A stretch of DNA of 64,000 nucleotides, from contig NC_083562.1 in NCBI RefSeq assembly GCF_019925205.1, positions 28,768,001-28,832,000 of the forward strand, written 5' to 3'. Numbering within the stretch: position 1 is the stretch's first letter; the number at the start of each line of letters is the position of its first letter. Below are positions 37,640-49,009 of the stretch, piece by piece. The notes below the pieces were generated by a model. The model had not been told where the DNA came from. It saw nothing but the letters and a program-made list of their open reading frames with translations, and did no database searches. The DNA is from Metopolophium dirhodum. Taxonomy: Eukaryota > Arthropoda > Insecta > Hemiptera > Aphididae. Both the position numbers and the translations under genes were made by a program.

Positions 37640-40620
37640 CTATCAGAGAAAACGCACGTTGCAACTTGTATTTTATTAGGGTCACGGTGGTGGCATGGTA
37701 TATGGCGGAGCGCCGAGCGGGAGAGATCAGACGAATTAATGTCGATTTGTAACGAGAAGGACTTGATGGGTCTATCGGTTCCGAGTGTAAGTACAGCGTA
37801 GTGTGTAGGTGGTGATAGTCGATCGTAGTTAATAGTATATATACTTGTCGTTATTGTATATATCTATAGATACACACGCACACCCACTATAGTCCGATTG
37901 TGGTAATAAGCCCGTGCAGTTAAATCGAACAAGACCCGGGAAACCAGCTGTAACGTCGACAACCCATAGCAGTACGGCTGCAGTTGTGTATAAATATGGT
38001 AGAATATTAACACACATTATTTTGATCGCATCAAAAACAAAAGAATGTAATATTTTAACAACGTCCAAACCAATAATGATATAATACAAAAACATTATTG
38101 TAGTTTCTAAATTGTGCGCGTAGCTACCTCGAGGAAAAAATAACACATACTTATCGAACGTGATTTCACACCCCTTAAAAACGTTCCTTTTCAGTGCAAA
38201 ACCATGATCAATCGTTGGTGCTAAAACAAATTGTCGTTATTTGTTTTCTCCACGTGGGCTTTGCAGATTAAAAGTTAAAAAAAAAGTTTAATTTATAATA
38301 ATATACACCCGCGTTCGATAATAATATTACGCGCGTATACATTATATTAATATATAGTATTAAGCAATCAAATCCATTATTGTAATTACGAAACTTTGAA
38401 AGCTCATTAGGGGGAGTCTTTACGTTTCGCCCGAGTACAAAAAAAAAAAAAAAATACAAAAAACAAAAAAAAATTGCAAGTAATTATTTTCATTTGGCGC
38501 ATCTGACTAGGAAATTAATCACGAGACGACACATAAATTTCTTTCAGACTGACCGCGTCCTCGGCGAGTAGCGCTGCAGAAACCGCGTTTGCTGTAAAGA
38601 CGCGTCATTTCCCGGCGTCGTATTGCTCACGCGTCTTCAGCCGTCTAGATTAATCACTCCTTTACCGCAATGATGTACAGCCATAATATATATATATATA
38701 TATATATTATATCATAATGTCATCTTGTCTCGTCTCATATTTAGTGTTATTTTTTCGTTACTCGTCGTTTTGTAATACTAAACGAGATAATACATTATAT
38801 AATTGGGTTTACCTACCTTGTGTCAATCGCGCCAAGTTATAGAATGATTCAATAATCACGCTCACACCCATTACCTCCAATACCACAGTTATTATTAATC
38901 GGTTTTTTGGAATTTTTAAATAATATACTTAAAAAATATTATATTATTTTCAAATCCTTGAGATTTTTTGTCTTCTATTTAAGAAGACGTAATACTATGT
39001 CCTGCTGAGGTGTAAACTTTTGTTTTAATAATTACTAATTAATATTTTTAATCTATCAGCATTAACAATTTGTGAAAATGTGCCATGTATTATAAATATT
39101 AGATTCAATGTTACGTCTATTTTATATTTTTGTCAAACCATTTGTAATGATTAATATCATTATTGTAAATATTTTAATAACTGAGATACAACTTGTTTAC
39201 ATTTTGAATTAAGCATCTATACACAATAGTTTCCGAAAAATTATCTAGTATGCAATTCACAGTAAAAATGTGTGAATGCGTGTGGAAGGTGGATGGGGGG
39301 GTTGGTTCTAATTCTAGCCACAGGACACTCCTTATGTAGTACAAAAAAATCAAGAATATGAAAAAAAAAGTTTTTTGGGTACAGTATTTAGACAATTTCA
39401 AAAATCATAATTTAAATAATTTCATTATTAAAGGTAAAATAGAGATGAGCATGCTTGATGAATTACCCTGCATGTATTATACTTGAGTGGATTCGACACG
39501 CTTGCTCATTGTTACGAATCACCGAGAAATACTGATCCTTCCTATTGTAATCCTTAGTTAAATCGTTGGCTTTTCTTTATAGTGTATAAGGTACACTAAC
39601 TTTTTTCTTGACTGTAAATATACTTTATCGTTTTAACAATAAAAACTATACAAATATAACAAAAAGTACAATTCGTATATCTGTATATTATTATAATATA
39701 TTTATATCAATATCTGATTATTTAGAAAGTACTGAGAAAACTATTATAAAAGAACTTTTTTTATTATTAACGTCAATAGCGAATAAATGTTATTGAGTAG
39801 AAATGCGGAACGCATATTAAACTGATTTTATAACTTTTTAATAGACAGAATTTTTCGTGGACAACAATATACAATAGTCTGGCCTATTTATTCTTCTAGA
39901 TTTCATACCAAATATTATCACAGTCCTGATCTAACCGAGCCCTAAAATATATAATATATATAATACATACGACGTATTATATTGTCGTTGACGTTTAAAT
40001 CTTAAACAACTGTTAAAAATCACTGGCCTAAACGTCACAATATAATCTCAACCACCATAGAAACTTAAGGGCAATGAATTTACATTCATCATGATTCATG
40101 AGACGGACAAGTGGATTTTATTTTGATTCTATATTTTTAAATTTAATTCATAATAAAACTTACTTATATAATATGTAGCGAGATCTTGATTATAATATTC
40201 TAAAATAGGTACCTACGCGAGTGCTACAACTTTTTTTACTCCCTGCGACGACATCGTGGTAGGTATTATATAATATAAAAATATAACATCGTCGATGACG
40301 TATAGGCACCAGATTAACTGCATAAACTATTAATATGTATCTTACATATTAGTACTAATGATATTTTTAATTAAAAACTGCAATATGTAGCAGATAAGTA
40401 CCTAATAATAATCAGGGCTTTGAATTGAATGCACTAAGAAACGGTTTGATAAACATCTATTTTCCGCTGAAAATGGCCAAAATATACATTAATCTGTGCT
40501 CTGGGTCTAGATATAAAAAAATATGTGGACATACAATTTAAAGTTTATTAAAAGGAATTATGAATTTTTGTAATGCAATTTAAAAAATTATTACTGAATA
40601 ATAATAACAAAAGCTTATTT
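37640..40620. other. Intergenic DNA with two small GC-rich islands
   Basis: Two short GC-richer pieces, 37.67-37.79 kb (ending at a GTAAGT donor-like site) and 38.54-38.65 kb (after a TTTCTTTCAG acceptor-like site), stand out in AT-rich DNA. Neither matches a protein I recognise. The sequence near 39.45 kb (AGCATGCTTGATGAATTACCCTG) resembles 56.84 kb and suggests relics of one small transposon family. Confidence 0.45.
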
Positions 40621-40639
40621 TTATTATTTATAAGTAATA

Positions 40640-41330
40640 CAAACACACCTAATTTATCAATGTTGCTGGTATAAACTATACTAAAATTTACTTAAAAAAA
40701 GCTAAATATAATTTCTTATTTGCACTTGTACCTGTATATTAATATAGCACCTATCTATATCTAAACTAAATCAAATGATAATCTAAATTAAATCCTTCAG
40801 TATAGTTTCTATAACCGGGGAGGTACGTATGAAACAACTATAGATCCAATCAAAAAAATACTAAATATAAATATAAAATACTTAAAATTATTTAAAAAAA
40901 AACACTCAATATACCACACAAAATACTTACATAATAACAAATTAATGTACTTCCAGTAAAAAGTTTGGGTACTTTATATAATTAAAAAACTTACTTTTAA
41001 AACTGAACAGTAAACACGAACATAATACTAGACAAATATCTAATATCAAAGTACCAAAAATGAACAAAAAATTAACACAATTCACGTACTTATAAAACGG
41101 TCCAAAAATGTACAATATATTACCATTAGAAATTAAACATGGCTTTTTAATTTATCGAAAATAATACGTCTATTACATCATGAACTATTTACGGTAAAAT
41201 TTGGGTATTCTAATATATTTATATTATATTATAACATTATGTGAATTGTTAATAAAATACTTAAATATAGTGCACATAAATAGTTTTTTTTAAATATTAT
41301 TTCGCATATTTACGTGTTTAACTAACACAG
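40640..41330 (+). mobile_element. Degenerate LINE-like repeat
   Basis: The 40.66-40.76 kb part (TTGCTGGTATAAACTATACT, GCTAAATATAATTT, TTTGCACTTGT) is repeated in diverged form at 47.92-48.0 kb. At 41.10 kb a readable GPKMYNILPLEIKH segment matches the LYN-LP-EIK motif found near the C-terminus of many insect LINE ORF2 proteins. Many stops interrupt it. The family is not assigned. Confidence 0.4.
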
Positions 41331-41671
41331 TCCTGGTTCTGAAAACGTCTTGTAAATCCCTTTGTGAATGTATTTTATACTTGTTGAATTATAATAATTT
41401 TTAATGAATTTTTTAGACTACTTTCAAAAAAATAAGCAAATGACGTAGGTACATTAATATATTATTATACATTTTTTACGTATATTATACATCAACTTGA
41501 TTAAATTGGTCAGATTTACTCAATGCCACCAAATATACTCGCTCGGTTAGGCCTAGTCACCTACTCATAGAGTTTTGAAAACGTGCAGGTCGACCGTAAA
41601 TTAATTTGATGACCAATACTTCTTTCCAAATAAGAACGTACCGATTCTGCACACCGTGAATTTTTTTACCC

Positions 41672-41718
41672 GTGGCTTTTTTCCTACATTCATTATGAAT
41701 GTAAGAAAAAATGGCTAC
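41672..41718. repeat. Near-perfect palindrome (hairpin)
   Basis: GTGGCTTTTTTCCTACATTC and its near-complement GAATGTAAGAAAAAATGGCT face each other around a one- to few-base centre, forming a stem of about 22 bp with a handful of mismatches. It may be the fused ends of a transposon or a structured RNA. No conserved loop identifies a miRNA. Confidence 0.6.
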
Positions 41719-41719
41719 T

Positions 41720-43660
41720 AAAATCTGGTGTACTAAAGACTAGAAGTTCCTTACCGACTGCATTAGTGGCTAGCTGTATAGTAATCACGATTCTTGAATG
41801 AGCGAACTATTTCTAGTTGAATATCTCAATACGTGTAATCCGACTAGTTTCTACGCATGACTTAATTCACTTACAAGTAGTAAGTCAATTTGCTCAATGT
41901 GATCGAAACTTTAAGTTGCTTTAACTTGATAACAATTTTTGGCAAAAAAAAAAATCGAAAGAAATATTTCATTTCTACATCCAACAGATATATTATCTAA
42001 ATAGTATTAATATAAATTATAAACTTAGAACATTTACCAGAAACAGAATTGCTTAAAAAATTCTATTCCGTGAAAACGGATGCGTAATCGTGGCATACAG
42101 CTGTGGACTTACGGTCGCGTCATCGACGATATAAATATTATTATTACGCCGTCGTCGTTGTCGCACACATCGTTATACAACGTGACGACGATGAATCGGT
42201 GCAGTCGCGGTGTCGAGTTGGCAAACTCAACTCTAAATGGATAAAAATAATCATTCACATGTGAAATTCGATTCGTTCTCGGTATATATATGTTATGTGG
42301 TAAACGGTAAAAAAGTCCGGGGGAAAAGTCCAAAGAAATAGTCCGAATAAATGGCGAAAAAAAAATGAGGGAATTTTCTATATAGAATCTAGGTATTGAG
42401 TGTACCTCATCAATGAGTTAGTCACTTTTATAGATGTGTTAAATTTGAATTTAATGATCAATCATTGTACACAATGAAAATCGATTCTGAGCTTAGCTGG
42501 TCAGCATTGGTCAGTTTAAATATCTAAAAATATTTTCTTATTGTTATATTTATATTCTTATTAGTAGTTTACCTTCTATTAGTAACGTTTTGGGTAAACT
42601 GATTTTTAGCTTTTAAGGTTTTTGGATAAAACCTTATGTTATATATTCAAAAGTTTCGAATAATCCTAAAATGTGTTATTAAGACATCAAAATCTTAAAA
42701 ATTGGTAATTGTATACTTGTATAGAAAATTATAAGGAATAAAGAAATGTTTCATGTTTCCACGATCAATATTTTTTAAATAATTATAACATATTTTATGA
42801 TAGGTTGATGATAAATCGTTATTATCGTTTGAATACACAATATTGTCACCAACATTTGAACTTCAATCGCTCATATACAATATAATTGTGGTTTTGTGTT
42901 AATCTATGTTTTTAATTTCTAACAAATAAACACATGAGGAATTTTATCATAATATTATGTTTAAACTTTAAACCTATTAGAATATTAGGTGATAAAATTA
43001 AAAAAATGTATGAATTTGAAACTGGAAAATTATTCGTAAATTTTAGTAATCTTACGAATTTCGTAAACACTTAATAGCAAAAGTATAACCTAACTTAGAA
43101 TCCTTATAAAACAAATTTAACAATAAAGGTATTTCCAAATTTCTTATTTGGTGTAAGAACAACATACGAGGAATCTTATTGTATTACATTTTCAAGAGAT
43201 TTTACTATCAAATAAAAATGTAATCATACGTCAATTCAAGTTAAATATTTAAAATATTAGCTTACAGTTGAAATACTTTGAACATTATATCAAGTCAGAT
43301 GTCTACTGTCTAGAAATGATAATATAAATATCTGATGACATAAATTGTAGGTAAAAATGCAATGGTTTCGTTCAACGTTTCCCGTTTAATGTTGCTTCAA
43401 TGCATCATGCATTTTCCTACCTCTAGTGGATAGAGTACTTAATTAGTTGTAGTTTAATAAATTTTTCTGAACCAACCAATTTGTATAATCAAAATAGTCT
43501 ATTGATTCGTTAACTTCTGGTGGTAACCATATTTTAACATACCGGAAAAATGACTTAAGTTTTAATATTTGTAATACATGGGAATTTACAAGGATAAATT
43601 GAGACGATAACATTGCGTAGACTTATTTTCTGTAACAAGTAACAGCCTATAATTTAAATA
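41720..43660. other. Intergenic AT-rich DNA
   Basis: A GC-richer patch at 42.10-42.31 kb contains GTCGAGTTGGCAAACTCAAC followed by AAATGGATAAAA, resembling GATCGGGTTGGCGAACTCG followed by AAATGGATTAAAA at 44.64 kb. Otherwise no gene or element. Confidence 0.5.
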
Positions 43661-43691
<31 letters not shown>

Positions 43692-43693
43692 TT
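43661..43693. repeat. (TC)n microsatellite
   Basis: A TCTC run of about 30 bp with one CG interruption. Confidence 0.95.
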
Positions 43694-44599
43694 CTCATTC
43701 CGTCGTTAATTACACAACGAAACGTTAGTGGTTTGCTAATGTATTGTCATGGTATATTTATCGAAATTGAAGCAAACAATTTTTTTCTCCTTTATGAAGT
43801 TCTTGTGATGTACAGTGCTATACTTTAGTGGTGCATTCGATTTATAACTACTTAAAATGTTCCATGAGTGGGTAAAAATATATAAATGTCAGGTAGAAGT
43901 GAAAAATTGAGAATTTATTATAGTACAATGCCTTGCAATTTGAATGGTCGATTAGGATATACATTATTACACAGGACGTTTAACACAAAATGTTAACGAT
44001 TAAAGAAAAAACTAAGATTTTATATTATATCAAAATTTTAATTATTACTTGAACAAGAAAAAAATTTAAAATTCTCTTTTGAAATGCAAAATGCGGATTG
44101 AAAATATAAAATACATTCTTCATTTCCTAAAACACGTTTTTTTTATGTCAATCGACTTAAACAACTATAATTTTCAGTACTTGCGGCTGCGTAATCGATT
44201 GCATGACTGGACTGTTCACATTTGAAACTAGGTTTTTTTCGACATGAATATCTTTTTGGGCTAGATAAAATAAAATGTTTCCGACTGATTTCTCGTGATG
44301 TTTTCGTTGTCATGATTACTTATTAACCAAAGCATAATATATTTTATGATTCGCAGTTTTTACTTGTAGAGGAAAGATATAGAGTATCGTGCTATGGTTT
44401 TTTGTTTTTTTTTTCTATTATTGTGATAAACTTGTGGTAAACATGTTATAGACGATGTCCAATGAGCGAAAAAGCTGTATAAGACGTTTTCGGTGGAAAA
44501 ACGCACAGTACGTTGTGGCTCGCACGTACATTTCATAATAGTACCTCTAATACTTCGTAATAACTATAATTATTATTATTATTATTTTCATTATATAAT

Positions 44600-45160
44600 A
44601 CACGGCAACGATGACGGCAACGACTCGGCGCCCGCGATCGGGTTGGCGAACTCGAAATGGATTAAAATTTAAAATTAAACGCGCCGCGAGAAGACGGACG
44701 GCCACGTACGCGTGGTTTATTTATAAACGCCTGTCTGCCGGACGGGAGAGAACGACAAAACGCGACGCGCGCAGGCCCGACGACGGATTCACGGCGGCGA
44801 CTTGCAGCGGACCGCCGACGTCCGTACAGCCGCTGCAGCACCGCATCAGTTTGTCTTTCGTGTTTGGAGCACTATTGCGGATAAAACGGATTACGAAATA
44901 GCATTCGCCGCGTGCGCGCGTAAACTCATAACCACGGTATAGTATCTATACGCGCGGTATCACCGGTGGCGAAACCGCGGTTACTGCATTCGATTACAGC
45001 GCTTCGGCGAAGACTTAATCCTCCATCTCGCCGCCGCCGCCGTCGATACGACGTCGTCATATTATCGTTTTTGATTTTAAATATTTTAATGTCGATTATT
45101 TCACATACACCGCGGATGTCGTTGCTGTGACGAGGACGAAGAGCTGCTTCCCGCAGGTAA
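44600..45160 (+). promoter_or_regulatory. GC-rich island with initiator-like motif (tentative)
   Basis: This is a sharply GC-rich block in AT-rich surroundings. It begins after TTATATAATACACGG and contains TCAGTT at 44846, an exact match to the arthropod initiator TCAKTY, and a CAG|GTAACG donor-like site at 45156/45157. It could be a promoter with a non-coding first exon on the plus strand, conceivably of the gene at 55.5 kb. Against this, part of it resembles 42.2 kb and part is duplicated at 45.4 kb, so it may be repeat DNA. Confidence 0.25.
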
Positions 45161-45685
45161 CGGCCACCGATCTAATGATTTACGATTAAAGTCTCCTAAT
45201 AATATTATACGGTTGGGTCCAGTGTAATACGGGGTTTTCCGATTTAAATACCCACTGGATTTCATGAAATCCTTTATAATATTTAGATTCATCCGTTTGC
45301 AGCTGTTTTCCGTTATACTTTCTGATCACCTTCCCACCCAAAAGTAAAAACAATTTTGATATAATATTATGAAATGAAGTACGTTTGCTGTTTTAAATTT
45401 AAAATCGACATATCGTTTCGATTGTAAAATATTACATCGATTATCGCACGCTGCGCGTCACTATCGATGCAGTAACGCAGACGAGAAGCTGACTCGCGCA
45501 CACTTGTTCGCTGCAGTTAACGACTAATGACCGCTGTAATAAGATTAAGGTTTCCAAATCATAATATTATGGTGGAGTGAAGGGTCCACAATATGGGGTT
45601 TTACAGGTGAAAAGCCCCCCGACATTTCATGAAACCATTTATTTATATAATATATAGTCGTTTGCTGTTTTCCATTGTTTATTAA
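45068..45685. repeat. Diverged tandem duplication (about 250 bp, spacing about 360 bp)
   Basis: 45068-45320 and 45415-45685 share ordered landmarks: TTTGATTTTAAATATTTTAA / TTTCGATTGTAAAATATTAC, GACGAGGACGAAGAGCTG / GCAGACGAGAAGCTG, AATATTATACGGTTGGGTCC / AATATTATGGTGGAGTG then AGGGTCC, GGGGTTTT, ATTTCATGAAA at 45259 and 45624, and GCTGTTTTCC. The copies differ by many substitutions and indels, so the duplication is old. The donor-like CAGGTAAC of the first is CAGTTAAC in the second. Confidence 0.65.
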
Positions 45686-45689
45686 TTAA

Positions 45690-47170
45690 TAAACTATCTC
45701 CACTTAAATATACGAGAAAAATCATGTTTATCAGCAATGTCTCTTGATACGAACTACTCGATTTATCGAAGAGAGATAGGTATTCAAACTAAAACAAGAA
45801 ATGAAACGGGATTGTTTTTATGTCAAACATCATATTATTTTGTATTCTCGTCATCACAATGTTCGATGATAATGTACTCATAATAATATTAGTGTTTAAT
45901 GTACTTTAATGGGAGATAAAAAAAAAGTTTGGTTCGTTTTGGATTCAAATCAACCTCAACATCAGGGTTCAAAACAACACTAATTAAAAAAAAATACGTT
46001 TCAAGAACATTAAGTCCCGCGAGTTGTATATAACTATACATTATATAAGTAATAAATAATATTTGTTTGAAAACGCACGACCGTGAAATTTTAAGTCAGG
46101 TATAGATTTAGGTACCCTCCATCAGTCTATTTTGCGGGGGCGTGAGTACGTTTCGATCGCGCGCGACGCTCCGGCAATTGTTGCGCGCTTGTTTTTGTAT
46201 TTTTTTGAGAGAGAAAATAATAACCAACAATTTTCCAATTAATTATGATTTGGCCTTTTATACGTATATATAATAATATAATATATATTGCACAAAGTGT
46301 ACACGATATACTGCTGGTACAAGTACGGCTCGATAAACGGTTCACGCTTCCGATTTTTGCTTGATTGATCGTCCATGTGTTTTTTTTAATATTTTTAACA
46401 ACGATATAAATCGAGTCCAACGCGTTCGCAACCCGTGTACATGATCTGAGGGTAATTTATCAGTTTCCATAGTTGTTAATATTTTTTATGTACCTATTAT
46501 CACACACGTATTTAATAGCTTATTAAGCAGAATGTATTATAAAAATATTATGTATAACGTACGTATGTATATTTGTACGTACTATAGATTGGTACGTTAT
46601 TGGTTATAATAAAATTAGTACTTATTGTGTGCACAATATGGTAATCCGGTTGACTGCATCTACCTTAGTTCTGCAAGTTGATATTATTTTGTGGTTTTGA
46701 ATAAAAATAATATATTCATAATACTTAGAAAACTTAGTTTTACAAAAATAAATCAAATTTGTACCTATTTTATTTCGTTTGGGAGCAAAATATTTTTCTA
46801 AAAATGTTCCACAAATCTTAACTTTAAATGCTTATTAATACAATGAAACAATTTACATATTATTTAACATTAATGTAGGTAGGTACATCAAAGTTTATAG
46901 AAAAATATTTTGCTTTCTACACAGAAACCTGTGAATACTGCTGCAGAATATAGTTCACTGACTACTCAGTACAGTATTTCACCGCGGCCGTCGCAAATCA
47001 TATTCCAAGACGTGTTCATTGTACCTACCTATCTTTAAATAAACTTGATGGGTACTTTTGTCATAACGCCTTAATAACAATAAATAATAATACTTATAAC
47101 ACATAAATACTAATAATACAATTATTATTGTACTGTTCAACTGACAACACAAGACCTATGTATCTATGTG
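45690..47170. other. Intergenic AT-rich DNA
   Basis: A GC-rich spot at 46.13-46.20 kb (GGCGTGAGTACG, GATCGCGCGCGACG) is the only compositional feature. No gene recognised. Confidence 0.55.
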
Positions 47171-47173
47171 ACG

Positions 47174-47365
47174 CATAGGCGCAATTCGGACAATTGATTT
47201 GGGGGGGGGGGGGGGGGGGGGGCTAAATTTATAAAATCAATACAGACCCACATAATTTTTTTATTAGGTGGATTTAAGAATGAATATATTTAAAAACGTA
47301 GGGTGGCTTAAATAAAACTAGGAGGGGCAAAGCCCCCCTAGACCCCCCCAAAAATTGCGCCTATG
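47174..47365. mobile_element. MITE with 13-bp perfect inverted ends
   Basis: The ends are CATAGGCGCAATT and AATTGCGCCTATG, perfectly inverted over 13 bp and 192 bp apart. A 22-base G run follows the left end and C runs lie near the right end, so a single strand could fold end to end. The flanking 8 bp (ATGTGACG and TTGCGACG) match only at 6 of 8, so the superfamily is uncertain. Confidence 0.7.
47201..47222. repeat. G22 homopolymer
   Basis: An uninterrupted run of 22 G, inside the MITE. Its length is sequencing- and polymerase-sensitive, and it can form a G-quadruplex. Confidence 0.9.
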
Positions 47366-47399
47366 TTGCGACGGTTTATAGCACGTATGATTTGCTGAC

Positions 47400-48710
47400 G
47401 AGACGTTCATTCAATAATACACGCGCGGAGAGCAATCACGTTATAATTTGCCGGTGTCTTTATACTATATTCTTTTCCTACACGGCGTTGTGAACCCGGC
47501 AAGGCCAACGTGTGATTTCTCTGATGAAAAACACTTGACCTCAACCTGAAAACGGTTTTGCCAAATAATTTTCGTCTATGCGTCGGAAAAATTATATTAT
47601 TGCGCGATGTTTTTGCCAAAAAATAAAAAAAAAACTAAAAACCGTCCTTGCCCCCGCCCCATGCTGACGGTGGTCTCATTTTTAAGTGCTCCATACTTAT
47701 TCCATCTGTATTTACGTATAAGCACCTATATAACAGTATGCTCTTGCAACGGCCTACACGGCGAGGGTGTGTAGCGTGGTTTTCTTTAAAACAATTTGAC
47801 GTCGTATTAAGTAAAGTCATAAGACGAGTATTTTATAAAAGTGTTTGCCCAGCGATACCTGAACAACTCGGGGTATAAGAAAAAAAACCATAATACTGTA
47901 TTGTATATTCAATCATGCTGGTATAAACAATAATAGACAGTCAGTAAATATTTAAAAATAAGCCAAATATAATTTAATGTATGCACTATTGTATAAAGTA
48001 AATGGAAAACTCGATCAAACTAAAATTCGTTTTACAAAGTATAGAGGAAAATACGTGAATTCATTCAATTCGCAGATCTGGTTAAAATACTAACATATGT
48101 ATATTGTATATATTATAATTAAATCCTAAAAACTATAAACAAATTTACCACCCCTGAATCGTTGTTTACACCAAAATTTAATAAATAAATATATAATACA
48201 AAATACACATAGATTATAAAATGCAAACGTCTATGATTTAATGCTGCTAAAACATCGAAAATTATTTTGTTTTTTTTTGGCGTTGCTTATTTTTAAATGT
48301 ATAACCAATCTCACCAGTCATATGAATGTTTTTAGGCGAAATGGTAATTGTCAGTTGGCACTAGTTAGAGTTTTAAATTCTAAATGCATTTAGAACGTAT
48401 AGTGAATAGTGATTGTATATATATTATTTTTAAAGCCTCTTCCATTAGCTTTTTCGTTTACTCAAATAACTATGTACTACACTTATATAATTTGATCTAC
48501 TCATCTAATTTTACGAATCACTGAGTATTGTATTTTCAGAAAATAATTTTAAAATTAAAATTCCTTACATATAGGTACTACAAACTACTCTTAACTCAAT
48601 ACCTATATAATAATATAAAATAAACCTTACAACCCGATCCCCCAATCAAATAAAAACATTGTTAACTTCCTAATGGAAATAAAATTGTATAACATATATA
48701 GTTAATGCTT
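47400..48710. other. Repeat-rich intergenic DNA
   Basis: 47.90-48.07 kb is a diverged relative of 40.64-40.80 kb. The 47.64-47.88 kb frame (CCCCCGCCCCATGCTGACGG onward) is open for 76 codons with no known domain and is probably transposon-derived. The rest is AT-rich. Confidence 0.45.
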
Positions 48711-48722
48711 GAATTAAAATTT

Positions 48723-48995
48723 TTTTGTTTTTAATTAACCCACGACAACTTAGACCATTGGGTGGTTTTTACCATGTGGGAGGGTACTGTAGGTTTTAAA
48801 CACGTTTACACAGTTTGACAGATTTTTTAGTGGGCACCCGTAGGTATCTGCCATACCCGGGTGAGAGATGGTGACACTTCTCTCCGGACATCGTGACTTG
48901 CCCGAAGAAAAATGCCACCCACGGCCGAGGTTTTGAACCGGCGTCGGTGCACGTCGCAACCGACGCCTAAATCCGCTCGGCCACTCCGTGCCCTC
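48723..48995 (-). mobile_element. tRNA-derived SINE
   Basis: On the minus strand the element starts GGCACGGAGTGGCCGAGCGG, a box A-like tRNA head. GGCGTCGGT and ACCGACGCC follow as a perfect 9-bp stem around a 10-nt loop, then the box B-like GGTTCAAAACC and a GGTGGCA acceptor-like end. About 190 bp of unrelated body and an A-rich tail (TTAATTAAAAACAAAAAAAT) follow. The flanks AATTAAAATTT (48712-48722) and AATTCAAATTT (48996-49006) form an imperfect target duplication with one mismatch. The head resembles a class II (Leu/Ser-like) tRNA, but the anticodon arm is not canonical, so this is a SINE and not a functional tRNA gene. Confidence 0.82.
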
Positions 48996-49009
48996 AATTC
49001 AAATTTAAA

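Noticed and set aside
48899..48993. Functional tRNA gene on the minus strand
   Set aside because: Box A/B-like motifs are present, but the anticodon arm is abnormal and the sequence continues into a SINE body with an A-rich tail and an imperfect target duplication.
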